Source of the DNA: an uncultured Oscillospiraceae bacterium
GTDB taxonomy: Bacteria; Bacillota; Clostridia; Oscillospirales; Oscillospiraceae
NCBI GenBank assembly: GCA_947626265.1
Contig: CANQRM010000020.1
Span: 1 to 52,240 of the forward strand
Reading direction: 5' to 3'
DNA length: 52,240 nucleotides
In this document: positions 25,993 to 34,841 of the stretch, piece by piece
How positions within the stretch are numbered: position 1 is the first letter of the stretch
Layout of the letters: every line of letters starts with the position of its first letter
The notes under the pieces: model-generated
The model's database searches: none
Told to the model about the DNA's origin: nothing
The model's input: the letters and a program-made list of their open reading frames with translations, nothing else
Program-made: the position numbers and the translations under genes

Positions 25993-27633
25993 TTACTTGA
26001 AGAACCCGCCGATGAGGTCGCTGACGATGTTGCCGGCGAACTGGCTGGCGGCGTTGCGGACGGTCTTGGAGCTGTTGCCCATGAGGCCCCGGGTGATGCT
26101 TTTGGTGAGCTGCCGGCCCATGGACTTGGCGGTGTTGCGGCTGGCCTTGATGATGCTCTGCTGCATCTTGGTATGGCCGTACTTGTCCCGGCCCTCGGCC
26201 TTGTACTGGGCCTGCAGGGCCTTCTCCTCCTCCCGGGCGGCCTTCTCCGCGGCCTTGGCCTCGGCGAGGGCCTGTTTCTCGGCGGCGGCAGCCTCCTTGG
26301 CGGCCTGTTCCTCCGCCTCCGCCTGCGCCGCGGCAGCCTGAGCCGCCTGCTCCTGCTCGGTCAATATCTCGTAGGCGGAGCGGTCGTCCACGGCCTGGGC
26401 GTACTTGGAGTACAGGGCGTCGTTGGCCACCAGCATGGCCCTCGCGGCCATGTCCATGGCGCTCATGGAGCTCTGGGGCGGGCAGATGGTGGTCTGCTCC
26501 ACCATGGTGGGCACGCCGTCATCGTCCAGCATAGACGTCAGCGCCACGCCGGTGCCGAGAGAGCCGATGGCCTCCTCGGTCTTGAACTTGGGGTTCTCCC
26601 TAAAGCTCTGGGCCGCCACGCGGACGGCCTTCTGCTCGGCGGGGGTATAGGCCCGCAGGGCGTGCTGGATGCGGTTATTGAGCTGGGCCAGCACCTCGTC
26701 GGGGATGTCGGAGGGGCTCTGGGTGATGAAGAAGATGCCCACGCCCTTGCTGCGGATGAGCTTCACCACCTGCACCACCTTGTCCACCAGGGCCTTGGGG
26801 GCGTCGGAGAAGAGCATATGGGCCTCGTCGAAGAAGAACACCAGCTTGGGCTTGTCGGCGTCGCCCACCTCCGGCAGGCCCTCGTAGAGCTCGGACAGCA
26901 TCCACAGCATGAACGTGGCGTAGAGGAGGGGCCGCTGGGCCAGCTCCACGCAGTGGAGGATGTTGATCATGCCCCGGCCGTCGGCAGAGGCCTGCATCCA
27001 GTCATCGATGTCCAGGCTGGGCTCGCCGAAGAAGTCCGCCGCGCCGTCGTTCTCCAGGGCCAGCAGGGCCCGCTGGATGCCGCCCACGCTCTGGCTGGAC
27101 ACGTTGCCGTAGGTGTTGACGAAATCGGCGTGGTGCTCGCCCAGATACGCCAGCATGGCCCGCAGGTCTTTGAGGTCTATGAGCTCCCAGCCGTTGTCGT
27201 CGGCCACCCGGAAGGCGATGTTGAGGACCCCCTCCTGGGCGTCGGACAGGTCCAGAAGCCGGCTCAAAAGCAGGGGCCCCACGTCCGTGACGGTGGCCCG
27301 GACGGGGATGCCGCCCTTGCCGAACACGTCCCAGAACCGGCAGGGATAGCCGGTGTACTTAAAAGCCGCCGGGTCCACGCCCACGTTCTGAAGCCGCTCC
27401 TGCATCTTCTCGTTGTCGGTCCCCGCCAGGGCCGTGCCGGACACGTCGCCCTTGATGTCCGCCAGGAACACGGGCACGCCCATGTCGGAAAAGCCCTCGG
27501 CCAGGACTTTGAGGGTGACGGTCTTGCCGGTGCCGGTGGCGCCGGCGATGAGGCCGTGGCGGTTGGCCATGCCGGGCAGAAGGAAGACCTGATTCTCTCC
27601 CTTGCCCACCAAGATTTTGCCGTCCTGGAGCAT
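25993..27633 (-). CDS. HerA-like ATPase, DUF853 (YjgR) family
   Basis: A 546-residue protein. Walker [13 protein letters not shown] is at about 31-42, [11 protein letters not shown] near 58-68, Walker [14 protein letters not shown] near 255-267, and a sensor ITQSPSDIP near 296. From about residue 408 an Ala/Glu/Lys-rich coiled coil runs to about 460, then a basic C-terminal region with [16 protein letters not shown] and a hydrophobic end. HerA/FtsK-type motors translocate DNA. The DUF853 branch is widespread and poorly characterised, and no NurA nuclease partner is adjacent. Monocistronic, with an ATG behind CAGGAGGA. Confidence 0.92.
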   Translation of the reverse strand: MLQDGKILVGKGENQVFLLPGMANRHGLIAGATGTGKTVTLKVLAEGFSDMGVPVFLADIKGDVSGTALAGTDNEKMQERLQNVGVDPAAFKYTGYPCRFWDVFGKGGIPVRATVTDVGPLLLSRLLDLSDAQEGVLNIAFRVADDNGWELIDLKDLRAMLAYLGEHHADFVNTYGNVSSQSVGGIQRALLALENDGAADFFGEPSLDIDDWMQASADGRGMINILHCVELAQRPLLYATFMLWMLSELYEGLPEVGDADKPKLVFFFDEAHMLFSDAPKALVDKVVQVVKLIRSKGVGIFFITQSPSDIPDEVLAQLNNRIQHALRAYTPAEQKAVRVAAQSFRENPKFKTEEAIGSLGTGVALTSMLDDDGVPTMVEQTTICPPQSSMSAMDMAARAMLVANDALYSKYAQAVDDRSAYEILTEQEQAAQAAAAQAEAEEQAAKEAAAAEKQALAEAKAAEKAAREEEKALQAQYKAEGRDKYGHTKMQQSIIKASRNTAKSMGRQLTKSITRGLMGNSSKTVRNAASQFAGNIVSDLIGGFFK

Positions 27634-27666
27634 ATATGTATCCTCCTGTATGTTGACTTTTTATCT

Positions 27667-27675
27667 ATGATACCA
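27667..27675 (-). promoter_or_regulatory. Possible extended -10 of the HerA-like gene
   Basis: TGG followed by TATCAT on the minus strand (27667-27672), 34 bp before the ATG. No clear -35. The same TGGTATCAT string forms the udk -10. Confidence 0.45.
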
Positions 27676-27725
27676 TGTTTTTGCGAAAAAGAAAAGGGTC
27701 AGCGGGGAAGGGCCATCCGCGGCCC

Positions 27726-27754
27726 TTGCGCGTTCATGGGAGCGGGGGTATAAT
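27726..27754 (+). promoter_or_regulatory. Near-consensus promoter with no gene of its own
   Basis: TTGCGC (27726-27731), 17-bp spacer, TATAAT (27749-27754). The first ATG after it encodes only MAEER before a stop. A small hairpin (TGTCGCT/AGCGACA, about 27783-27799) follows, and then the DUF559 unit. It may drive the DUF559 gene or be left over from a gene that is now lost. Confidence 0.65.
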
Positions 27755-27810
27755 CATGGCGGAAGAACGATAAATCGGGATTTGTCGCTGAAAGCGACAC
27801 CATATGGAAA

Positions 27811-27865
27811 GGCTCCCTTGTGCAAAGGGAGCTGTCAGCGCCATAGGCGCTGACTGAGGGATTGT
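27811..27865 (+). repeat. Left inverted repeat of the DUF559 unit (type 1)
   Basis: Hairpin 1 is GCTCCCTT-GTGC-AAGGGAGC type; hairpin 2 is GTCAGCGCC-ATA-GGCGCTGAC. The conserved end is CTGAGGGATTGT. It supplies the Shine-Dalgarno-like GAGGG of the gene. Confidence 0.92.
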
Positions 27866-27867
27866 AA

Positions 27868-28236
27868 ATGGAGCGAAAGCATAACAAAACGCTCACGTCA
27901 ATGGCCAGAGAGCTGCGCAAAAACATGACGAAAGAAGAACGTCATCTTTGGTATGACTATCTTCGGGAATACCCCGTTCCCTTTTTGAGACAAAAGGTCC
28001 TGGGGAAGTATATCGTTGACTTTTACTGTGCCCAGGCAAAATTGGTCATAGAATTGGACGGCTCTCAGCATTTTGAGCCGGATGCCATGGCAAAAGATGA
28101 GAAAAGGACAAGTTTTCTGTCTGACTATGACTTAACAGTCATAAGGATGCCCAATAATGAGATCAGTCAGAACTTTGACGGCGTTTGCAAATACATAGAT
28201 CAGGCTGTAAAACAATCCCTCAGTCAGCTTCGCTGA
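27868..28236 (+). CDS. DUF559 protein, Vsr/PD-(D/E)XK nuclease-like fold
   Basis: A 122-residue protein, a full-length single DUF559 domain. RELRKNMTKEERHLWYDYLR (about 15-34) is the family opening. The likely active-site set is D51 in YIVDFYC and E62/D64 in LVIELDGSQH, as in Vsr-like endonucleases. The final eight codons (KQSLSQLR) and the stop are encoded by the right repeat. Base composition is clearly lower in GC than that of its neighbours (MATE, HerA), which supports transfer. The ATG follows the left repeat by two bases. Molecular function in this family is not established; a DNA-cleaving role linked to the flanking repeats is a hypothesis. Confidence 0.88.
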   Translation: MERKHNKTLTSMARELRKNMTKEERHLWYDYLREYPVPFLRQKVLGKYIVDFYCAQAKLVIELDGSQHFEPDAMAKDEKRTSFLSDYDLTVIRMPNNEISQNFDGVCKYIDQAVKQSLSQLR

Positions 28237-28260
28237 CAGCCCCCTTTGCACAAGGGGGCC
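28212..28260 (-). repeat. Right inverted repeat of the DUF559 unit (type 1)
   Basis: Read on the minus strand it parallels the left repeat. In hairpin 1 the T:A pair of the left copy is C:G here (GCCCCCTT/AAGGGGGC), a compensated change. Hairpin 2 is shortened to GTCAGC-GAA-GCTGAC. It ends in the same CTGAGGGATTGT. Confidence 0.92.
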
Positions 28261-28311
28261 TTTGGTTTGGCGGCGACCTTGACAACTTCCCATCTATCGG
28301 GCAAACAACAG

Positions 28312-28339
28312 GGCGGGAGCATCGGAGGATGTTCCCGCC
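28312..28339 (-). terminator. Hairpin after the MATE gene
   Basis: GGCGGGA (28312-28318) pairs with TCCCGCC (28333-28339), with a further ATC/GAT inside. It lies 6 bp past the MATE stop on the minus strand. The T run is poor (CTGTTGTTTG), so efficiency is uncertain. Confidence 0.55.
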
Positions 28340-28344
28340 TTATC

Positions 28345-29712
28345 TTATCCGGCCAGTTCCCCGGCCACAGCCGCCCGGGTCCGGCGCCACAGGACCAGCG
28401 CCAGGGGCATGGCGGCGGTCTCCGCCAGGGCGAAGGCCCACCATATCCAGGTGAGGTTTCCGAACACCCGCAGGATGAGCGCGAAGGCCACCGGCAGCAC
28501 CGCCTGCCGGGCCGTGGTCAGGACCATGCTCTTGAGCCCCTGGCCCAGCCCCTGCAGCCCCGCGGCGCACACCATGCCCGGGATGGACAGAAACCATACC
28601 AGCGCGAAGACGCGCAGGGCGGGCTTACCCATGGCGGCCATGTTCTCCGAGGCGTTGAACAGCCGCAGCACCGTCCCCGGCAGCAGCTCCAGCGCCGCGA
28701 AAAAGACGAGATATAAAAGCGCCGAATAGATGAGCGTCCAGCGGATGGCCTGGTCGATGCGGGAGGGCTTTCGGGCCCCGTAGTTGTAGGCCACGATGGG
28801 GATGAGGCCGTTGTCGATGCCGTGGACCCCCACGGTCACCACGCCCTGTATTTTGGCGCACACGCCGTAGATGGCCACCGCCGTGGAGGAGAAGGCGAAG
28901 AGGATGGAGTTCATCACCACGCTCACGAAGCTGGTCAGGACCTGCACCAGCGCGGAGGGCACGCCCACCCGCAGGATGTCCCGGATGCTCTTCCCATCCG
29001 GCTTTGGCCGGAGGGAGAAGGGTATCTCCCTGTTCCACCGGCGGTTGATGACGACGCCGGCTATCATGCCCACCACCTGGCCGATGACGGTGGCGATGGC
29101 GGCGCCCAGGGTCTCCAGGCGGGGCACGCCGAACAGACCGAAGATGAAAATGGGGTCCAGGGCCAGGTTCGTCAGCGACGCGGCGGAGAGGGTGAAGAGG
29201 AAGAGGTGGCCCTTGCCGCTGGCCATGACGAACCGGTCGAACACCCACTGACCCATCTGGCCGAAGGAGAAGAGCATGCACACGGCGAGATAGTCCCGGC
29301 CGTAGGCGGCGATGACCTCGTTGCCGCCGGACTGCCAGTCAAAATACCACCGCACGCCCACCAGGCACAGCACCGCGATCAGCACCCACGCGCAGAAAGC
29401 CAGGAAGATGGCGCTGTCCGCCGCCCGGCGCACCTTGCCCGGGTCCTTCTCCCCCAGGGCCTTGGAGATGACGGCGTTCAGGCCGATGGCATTGCCGAAG
29501 CCCAGGGCGGACGCCAGCGTCTGCACCGGCGCGGACAGGCTCAGGGCCGTCAGCGCCTCCTCCGACACCCGGGAGACGAACACGCTGTCCACGAAGTTGT
29601 AGAGGGAGTTTATGAGCAGGCTCACCATCAGGGGCAGGCCCGTGGTGAGGATGAGCCGGCTCATCCTCGCCGTGCCCATGGCGTTTTCCTTTTGCAGGGT
29701 AGTTTCGCTCAT
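28345..29712 (-). CDS. MATE family efflux transporter
   Basis: A 455-residue protein with twelve predicted helices in two homologous halves. The first half starts at LILTTGLPLMVSLLINSLYN with VDSVFVSRVSEEALTALSLS, the MatE hallmark. The second half starts near residue 230 (RVGVPSALVQVLTSFVSVVM). MATE proteins export cationic drugs or metabolites using Na+ or H+; the substrate is unknown. The ATG overlaps the dipeptidase stop (ATGA), so the two form an operon. It is the second gene of that operon. Confidence 0.93.
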   Translation of the reverse strand: MSETTLQKENAMGTARMSRLILTTGLPLMVSLLINSLYNFVDSVFVSRVSEEALTALSLSAPVQTLASALGFGNAIGLNAVISKALGEKDPGKVRRAADSAIFLAFCAWVLIAVLCLVGVRWYFDWQSGGNEVIAAYGRDYLAVCMLFSFGQMGQWVFDRFVMASGKGHLFLFTLSAASLTNLALDPIFIFGLFGVPRLETLGAAIATVIGQVVGMIAGVVINRRWNREIPFSLRPKPDGKSIRDILRVGVPSALVQVLTSFVSVVMNSILFAFSSTAVAIYGVCAKIQGVVTVGVHGIDNGLIPIVAYNYGARKPSRIDQAIRWTLIYSALLYLVFFAALELLPGTVLRLFNASENMAAMGKPALRVFALVWFLSIPGMVCAAGLQGLGQGLKSMVLTTARQAVLPVAFALILRVFGNLTWIWWAFALAETAAMPLALVLWRRTRAAVAGELAG

Positions 29713-30635
29713 GCCAGCACCCGCCGCCAGTTGCCCCAGAAGATGTCCTCCAAAAGGGGCCGGTCATAGCCCCGCTTTTCCAGCGCCTGCCACAGGGTGG
29801 GCAGGTCCTCCACCCCCCGCCAGCGGCAGGCCAGGGTGCAGCCGTCCCAGTCCCCGCCGAGAGACACCGTCTTTTCCCCGCCCAGGTCCATGAAATGGTC
29901 TATGTGGCGGATGAGGTCGTCGAGGGAAGCGGCCCCGCCCACGAACTCGTCGCACAGGTTGATGCCCGCCACGCCGCCGCTGTCCCGGATGGCCTTGAAC
30001 ATGTCGTCGGTCAGGTTCCGGGGGTGGCCGCACAGGGCCCGGCTGTCGGAGTGGGTGGCGACGAGAGGCCCCAGGCCCATCTCCGCCAGGTCCCAGAACC
30101 CGGGGTCGGAAAGGTGGGACACGTCAGGGAGGATACCCAGCCGCGCCGCCTCCCGGCAGAATTCCCGGCCCTTATCCGTGAGGCCCTCGTCCGTGGCGTC
30201 CACATTGGCGCCGGACAGGGCGTTTTTATAGTTCCAGGTGACGGTCACCAGCCGCACGCCCCAGCCTGCGACGGTCTGGAGCTTTTCCGGGTCGCAGTCT
30301 ATGAGCTCCGCCCCCTCGATGGAGAGCACCGCGGCCACTTTCCCTGCGGCGTGGGCGGCGTCCAGCTCCGCGCCATTGCGGCAATGGGCCGCTGCGCCGG
30401 CGTTTTTGGAAAGCTCCGCCAGGAACACGTCATGCTCCTTTTGGCACTCGGCCCACAGGGCCCCGGCGGGGTATTTTTTCGCGTTGGCGAAGAGGGCGAA
30501 CACCTGGGCCGCCTTTTGAAACTGGCCCAGCCGGGCAAAGTCCAGGTGGCCGGGGGCCTTGGCCAGGGACCAGCCCTGGTGGGTGCACTCGCTGATGGTA
30601 TCGCAGTGGCCGTCGAAATAGGGGATGGGCAGCAT
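29709..30635 (-). CDS. Membrane dipeptidase-like metalloenzyme, peptidase M19 family
   Basis: A 308-residue protein, standard length for bacterial M19. Zinc ligands H10 and D12 are in DGHCDT, the bridging Glu in LSIEGAE, a His in PLVATHSDSRAL, and a substrate-side GGDWDG near 265. The family cleaves dipeptides, including some with D-residues. The protein lacks a signal peptide and is probably cytoplasmic. The start at 30635 has AAAGGCGG upstream and lies 39 bp from a good -10; longer frames run through the promoter. It is translationally coupled to the MATE gene. Confidence 0.92.
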   Translation of the reverse strand: MLPIPYFDGHCDTISECTHQGWSLAKAPGHLDFARLGQFQKAAQVFALFANAKKYPAGALWAECQKEHDVFLAELSKNAGAAAHCRNGAELDAAHAAGKVAAVLSIEGAELIDCDPEKLQTVAGWGVRLVTVTWNYKNALSGANVDATDEGLTDKGREFCREAARLGILPDVSHLSDPGFWDLAEMGLGPLVATHSDSRALCGHPRNLTDDMFKAIRDSGGVAGINLCDEFVGGAASLDDLIRHIDHFMDLGGEKTVSLGGDWDGCTLACRWRGVEDLPTLWQALEKRGYDRPLLEDIFWGNWRRVLA

Positions 30636-30673
30636 GGTCTGTCCGCCTTTCTGTGGAAAATTTCCTCTCCTAA

Positions 30674-30703
30674 AGTATAAAACGGGGCCGCCCCGGCTGT
30701 CAA
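30674..30703 (-). promoter_or_regulatory. Promoter of the dipeptidase-MATE operon with inverted repeat at the -35
   Basis: On the minus strand: TTGACA (30698-30703), 18-bp spacer, TATACT (30674-30679). A perfect 10-bp inverted repeat, GCCGCCCCGG (30687-30696) and CCGGGGCGGC (30706-30715), brackets the -35 and could be an operator. Confidence 0.7.
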
Positions 30704-30806
30704 TCCCGGGGCGGCGTAGTGTATCTTGCCCTATTCCGACTGGAAAAGATTTGTAATTTTTACCCGGAAAGAATTTGACAAAACACTTCCATTTGAACTT
30801 CGCCTT

Positions 30807-30815
30807 TGTTATAAT
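30807..30815 (+). promoter_or_regulatory. Extended -10 promoter of the prs-pth operon
   Basis: TGT followed by consensus TATAAT (30810-30815), 76 bp ahead of prs. A TTGACA at 30775-30780 is too far upstream to pair with it (29 bp). The 30720-30800 stretch shows no gene. Confidence 0.65.
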
Positions 30816-30891
30816 GTTCATAGGTATGTTACAGGCGTGACCATGTTTACATATAGAATCGAATATGCCCATACGGGCAGGGGGTAACTGA

Positions 30892-31854
30892 ATGATCTCT
30901 CACGGCAAAGAAATCAAGGTCTTTACCGGAAATGCCAATCCTGAGCTGGCCAAGGGCATATGCGACAATCTGAACATATCCCTGGGCGACGCTGTGTGCA
31001 CCCACTTCGCCGACGGCGAGTGCTCCGTGTCCGTGTATGAGCCGGTGCGGGGGGCGGACGTATTTTTGGTGCAGTCTACCTGCGGTCCCGTGAACGACAA
31101 CCTGATGGAGCTGCTGGTCATGACCGACGCCATGCGCCGGGCCTCCGCCGGGCGCATCACCGCCGTGATGCCCTATTTCGGCTACGCCCGCCAGGACCGG
31201 AAGGCCAAGAGCCGCGACCCCATCTCCGCGAAGCTGGTCGCCAACCTGATCACCCAGGCCGGCGCCGACCGGGTGCTGACCATGGACCTGCACGCCCCCC
31301 AGATACAGGGCTTTTTTGACATCGCCGTGGACAACCTGGCCGGCGGGCCCCTGTTCGCCAACCACTACAAAAAGCGCTTTGATCTTAAAAGCGGCGACTT
31401 CATGGTGGTGTCCCCGGACGTGGGCAGCGTGGCCCGGGCCCGTACCTTCGCCATGAAGCTGGGCCTGGAGCTGGCCATCGTGGACAAGCGCCGGGAAAAG
31501 GCCAACCAGTCCGAGGTCATGAACCTCATCGGCAACGTGGAGGGCAAGAACGTGCTGCTCCTGGACGACATGGTGGACACCGCCGGGTCCCTTGTAGGCG
31601 CGGCCAAGGCCATCAAGCACATCGGCGGCGCCAATAAGATATATGCCTGCGCCAGCCACGGGGTCCTGTCCGGCCCCGCCCTGGAGCGCATCGAGAACAG
31701 CGAACTTGAAGAGCTTTTGCTCTTCGACACCATCCCCTACCCCAAGGACCAGCCCCGGGTGGAGAAGATCAAGTACCTCTCCGCGGCGCCCATCTTCGCC
31801 GCCTCCATCCACCGCATCTATGAGGACGAGTCCCTGGCGTCCCTGTTCGAGTGA
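30892..31854 (+). CDS. prs: Ribose-phosphate pyrophosphokinase
   Basis: A 320-residue class I PRPP synthase, making PRPP from ribose-5-phosphate and ATP for nucleotide, His and Trp synthesis. ATP-binding FADGECSVSVYEPVRGADVF and the flexible-loop region GYARQDRKAKSRDPISAKL are present. The metal-binding segment DLHAPQIQGFFDIAVDNL and the ribose-5-phosphate loop LLDDMVDTAGS follow. The start codon lies in GGGGGTAACTGAATG. Its stop overlaps the pth start. Confidence 0.96.
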   Translation: MISHGKEIKVFTGNANPELAKGICDNLNISLGDAVCTHFADGECSVSVYEPVRGADVFLVQSTCGPVNDNLMELLVMTDAMRRASAGRITAVMPYFGYARQDRKAKSRDPISAKLVANLITQAGADRVLTMDLHAPQIQGFFDIAVDNLAGGPLFANHYKKRFDLKSGDFMVVSPDVGSVARARTFAMKLGLELAIVDKRREKANQSEVMNLIGNVEGKNVLLLDDMVDTAGSLVGAAKAIKHIGGANKIYACASHGVLSGPALERIENSELEELLLFDTIPYPKDQPRVEKIKYLSAAPIFAASIHRIYEDESLASLFE

Positions 31855-32453
31855 TGTTCGGGCGGAGCGCCGGCCCGGTGAGCTGGCTCGCGGTATTTCT
31901 GGGCAATCCCGGCCCCCGGTATAACGGTACCCGCCACAACGCGGGCTTTCTGGCCGCGGAGGCGCTGGCAAAAGAGGAGGGCGTGGCGGCCACCCGCCTG
32001 CGCTTTCAGGCCCTCACAGGCCGGTGGGAGCTCAATGACGGCACCGGCGTGCTCGTCATGAAGCCCCAGACCTATATGAACGAGTCCGGCCGGGCCGTGG
32101 GCCAGGCCGCCCGGTTCTATAAGATACCCCCGGAGCATGTACTGGTGGTGTCGGACGACATCAATCTCCCCTGCGGGAGGCTGCGCATCCGGGAGCGGGG
32201 CTCCGCGGGGGGCCACAACGGCTTGAAAAGCATCATCGCCCACCTGGGCAGCGAGGATTTCCCCCGCATACGCATCGGCGTGGGCGCCCCGCCCCACGGG
32301 GGCGAGGAGCAGATAGACTGGGTCCTGGGCGTGCCGCGAAACGCCGACTGGGACGCCTTTTCCGGGGCCTGCACCCGGGCGGCCAAAGCGGTGGAGGACT
32401 ATATCCTCCTGGGCCCCGCCAAGGCCATGGAGCGGTACAACCGGCAGGAATGA
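31854..32453 (+). CDS. pth: Peptidyl-tRNA hydrolase
   Basis: A 199-residue protein that recycles peptidyl-tRNA released from stalled ribosomes. The motif GNPGPRYNGTRHNAG contains the conserved Asn and the catalytic His. KPQTYMNESG and the catalytic Asp in VVSDDINLPCGRLRIR follow, then GSAGGHNGLKSI. ATG 31854 overlaps the prs stop (TGATG); GTG 31851 is an equally placed alternative. prs-pth adjacency is common in Firmicutes. Confidence 0.95.
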   Translation: MFGRSAGPVSWLAVFLGNPGPRYNGTRHNAGFLAAEALAKEEGVAATRLRFQALTGRWELNDGTGVLVMKPQTYMNESGRAVGQAARFYKIPPEHVLVVSDDINLPCGRLRIRERGSAGGHNGLKSIIAHLGSEDFPRIRIGVGAPPHGGEEQIDWVLGVPRNADWDAFSGACTRAAKAVEDYILLGPAKAMERYNRQE

Positions 32454-32512
32454 ACTTGTTTTCTCAACGCTTCGGTGGAGCGAAAAGATAAAACAGTATT
32501 GGAGGTTTGCCC

Positions 32513-33706
32513 GTGAAAAAGGAATGTATTGCCATGCTGCTGGCCGGCGGACAGGGTTCACGGCTGTACGCCCTGACGGCCGACGTGGCAAAGCCCAACC
32601 TTCCCTTCGGTGGGAAGTACCGCATCATCGACTTTCCCCTTTCCAACTGCGCCAACTCCGGCATCGACACCGTGGGCGTGCTGACCCAGTACCGGCCCAT
32701 GAAGCTCAATGCCTACCTGGGCACCGGCCAGCCCTGGGACCTCAGCGCGGATGACGGCGGCGTGTTCATCCTGCCGCCCTATATGTCCGCGGGCGAAAAG
32801 GGCAACTGGTTCTCCGGCACGGCCAACGCCATCTACCAGAACCTGGACTTCATCGACGTACGGGACCCGGAATATGTGCTGATTTTGTCCGGCGACCACA
32901 TCTATAAGATGGACTACGCCGACATGCTCCGGGAGCACAAGGAAAAGGGCGCGGCCTGCACCATCGCCGTCATCCAGGTGAGCATGGACGAGGCCAAGCG
33001 CTTCGGCATCATGAACACCGGCGAGGACGGCTATATCACCGAGTTCGAGGAAAAGCCCGCCCATCCCAAGAGCGACCTGGCCAGCATGGGCATCTACATC
33101 TTCACCTGGAAGAAGCTGCGCCAGGCCCTGGTGGAGGACAACGCCGACCCCAACAGCCAGCAGGATTTCGGCAAGAACATCATCCCCCGGCTCTTAAACC
33201 AGGGGGAGAAGCTCTGGGCCTACCACTTCAAGGGCTACTGGCGTGACGTGGGCACCATCACCAGCCTCTGGGACGCCAACATGGATATGCTCAGCCAGGA
33301 CCAGATCGACCTCTACGACCCCGACTGGCCCATCATGAGCCGCAGCCCCATCCGCCCGCCCCAGATCGCGGGGCCCGAGGCGGACATCCGCCACTCCATC
33401 GTGACGGAGGGCTGCATCGTGGACGGCAGCGTGTTCAACAGCGTATTGTCCAACCAAGTTACCATCGAAAAGGGCGCCAAGGTGGAGTACAGCGTGCTCA
33501 TGCCCGGCGCCGTGGTGGAGGAGGGCGCGGAGGTGCGCTTCGCCATCCTGGGCGAGAACGTCCGGGTCTGCAAGGGCGCCCGCGTGGGCGCCGAGCCGGA
33601 CGGAACGGATAGCTGGGGCGTAGCGACCTGCGGCCCGGATGTGACTGTTGGCCCCGGCGCCGTGGTGGCGCCCGGCGCCATGCTGTATAGCGGGGTGGCG
33701 ACATGA
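32513..33706 (+). CDS. glgC: Glucose-1-phosphate adenylyltransferase, catalytic subunit
   Basis: A 397-residue protein. The pyrophosphorylase motif [19 protein letters not shown] is at about 10-28. [31 protein letters not shown] and the glucose-1-phosphate site [10 protein letters not shown] follow. A left-handed beta-helix (about 290-397) closes the protein. It makes ADP-glucose for glycogen. The GTG at 32513 was chosen, since GGAGGT lies six bases upstream. It overlaps glgD by 4 bp. No promoter was seen in the 59-bp gap after pth. Confidence 0.95.
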   Translation: MKKECIAMLLAGGQGSRLYALTADVAKPNLPFGGKYRIIDFPLSNCANSGIDTVGVLTQYRPMKLNAYLGTGQPWDLSADDGGVFILPPYMSAGEKGNWFSGTANAIYQNLDFIDVRDPEYVLILSGDHIYKMDYADMLREHKEKGAACTIAVIQVSMDEAKRFGIMNTGEDGYITEFEEKPAHPKSDLASMGIYIFTWKKLRQALVEDNADPNSQQDFGKNIIPRLLNQGEKLWAYHFKGYWRDVGTITSLWDANMDMLSQDQIDLYDPDWPIMSRSPIRPPQIAGPEADIRHSIVTEGCIVDGSVFNSVLSNQVTIEKGAKVEYSVLMPGAVVEEGAEVRFAILGENVRVCKGARVGAEPDGTDSWGVATCGPDVTVGPGAVVAPGAMLYSGVAT

Positions 33707-34821
33707 GAAACGATCTGCATGGCATCATCTACACCTTGAGCTCCGAGCCCGCGCTGCGGGAGCTGGTGGAGCACAGAAACAGCGCCTCTATCCCCTTCGG
33801 CGGCCGGTACCGCCTCATCGACTTCGCCCTGTCCATGATGGTCAACGCGGGCATCCGGGACGTGGGCGTCATCATGGAGCGGGACTACCAGAGCCTTTTG
33901 GACCACATGTCCAACGGCGCGGACTGGGGTCTGGCCCGCCGCAGCGGCGGCCTGCGCCTGCTGCCCCCGTTTGGCCTCAAGGAATCCCACTCCGGCCACT
34001 TCTCCGGCTGCATGGAGGCCCTGCGGTCCGTGCGCAGCTACATACGGGACATCCCCCAGGAGGACATCGTCCTCTGCGCCGCGGACTGGGCCGGCAACAT
34101 CGACCTGGCCGCCGCCGTGGAGCTGCACCGCCAGACGGGAGCCCGCATGACCGCCATCTGCTCCGAGGGCTATGGCCCCTTCGCCCATCACCGGCTGGTG
34201 AAGGATGCGGACGGCTTTGCCCGCCGGCTCATCTTCTCCGAGGGCGGCCCCGGGGAGGGCCTGTTCTCCCGGGAGATCTACATCATCAAGAAGGATTTGC
34301 TGCTGGAGCTGATGGAGTACTGCTCCGATTCGATCCATGACCACTTCCACCGGGACGCGGTGGCCCATTACCTGTCCCAGGGCGGCGAGATCGCCGTCTA
34401 TGAGCACAACATCTACGCCCGGCGCATCACGTCGGTGCGGGACTACTACGACGCCAGCATGGAGCTGATGCAGCCCCAGATCATGGCGGAGCTGTTCCCC
34501 ACGGACGAGCGGCCCATCCGCACCAAGGAGCGGGCCGACGCCAGCACCTATTACAGCGACAAGGCCAAGGTCACCGGCTCCCTGGTGGCCGACGGCTGCT
34601 ACGTGGAGGGGGAGCTTGACCACTGCATCCTCTTCCGCGGCGTCCGGGTGGGTAAGGGCGCGAAGCTGAAAAACTGCATCCTCATGCAGGACACCGTCAT
34701 CGGCGAGAACGCGGCCCTCACCAGCGTCATCGCGGACAAGGACTGCGTCGTGTCGGAGGGCACCGTGCTCACCGGCAGCGATAAATTGCCAGTCGTTATT
34801 CCGAAAGGCGAGAAAGTCTGA
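33703..34821 (+). CDS. glgD: GlgD, regulatory-type partner of ADP-glucose pyrophosphorylase
   Basis: A 372-residue protein, homologous to GlgC but with a shortened, altered N-terminal nucleotide loop (no GGxGxRL) and a retained [16 protein letters not shown] beta-helix C-terminus ([14 protein letters not shown] and following) is present. In Firmicutes GlgD forms a heterotetramer with GlgC and raises its activity. The ATGA overlap with glgC fits equal production. Confidence 0.94.
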   Translation: MRNDLHGIIYTLSSEPALRELVEHRNSASIPFGGRYRLIDFALSMMVNAGIRDVGVIMERDYQSLLDHMSNGADWGLARRSGGLRLLPPFGLKESHSGHFSGCMEALRSVRSYIRDIPQEDIVLCAADWAGNIDLAAAVELHRQTGARMTAICSEGYGPFAHHRLVKDADGFARRLIFSEGGPGEGLFSREIYIIKKDLLLELMEYCSDSIHDHFHRDAVAHYLSQGGEIAVYEHNIYARRITSVRDYYDASMELMQPQIMAELFPTDERPIRTKERADASTYYSDKAKVTGSLVADGCYVEGELDHCILFRGVRVGKGAKLKNCILMQDTVIGENAALTSVIADKDCVVSEGTVLTGSDKLPVVIPKGEKV

Positions 34822-34841
34822 ATTAATCCCAAACGAACCCC

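Larger units (their letters stand above)
27811..28260 (+). mobile_element. DUF559 unit: nuclease-fold gene bounded by inverted repeats
   Basis: A 450-bp unit made of a left repeat (27811-27865), the DUF559 gene (27868-28236) and an inverted right repeat (28212-28260). The repeats belong to the dispersed family seen at 24897-25008 and 37384-37581. Their inner ends are part of the gene's expression signals: GAGGG (27856-27860) lies seven bases before the ATG, and the last codons and stop are inside the right repeat. Flanking AAA / TTT may extend the inverted ends; no target-site duplication was found. Mobility is inferred, not shown. Confidence 0.6.

Noticed and set aside
25945-27753. 602-codon plus-strand frame opposite the HerA-like gene
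   Set aside because: Mirror of a strongly biased GC-rich coding sequence; low-complexity product with no domain.
27801-28270. Target-site duplication around the DUF559 unit
   Set aside because: The flanks share only AAA/TTT that extend the inverted ends; no direct repeat of 2 bp or more could be fixed by eye.
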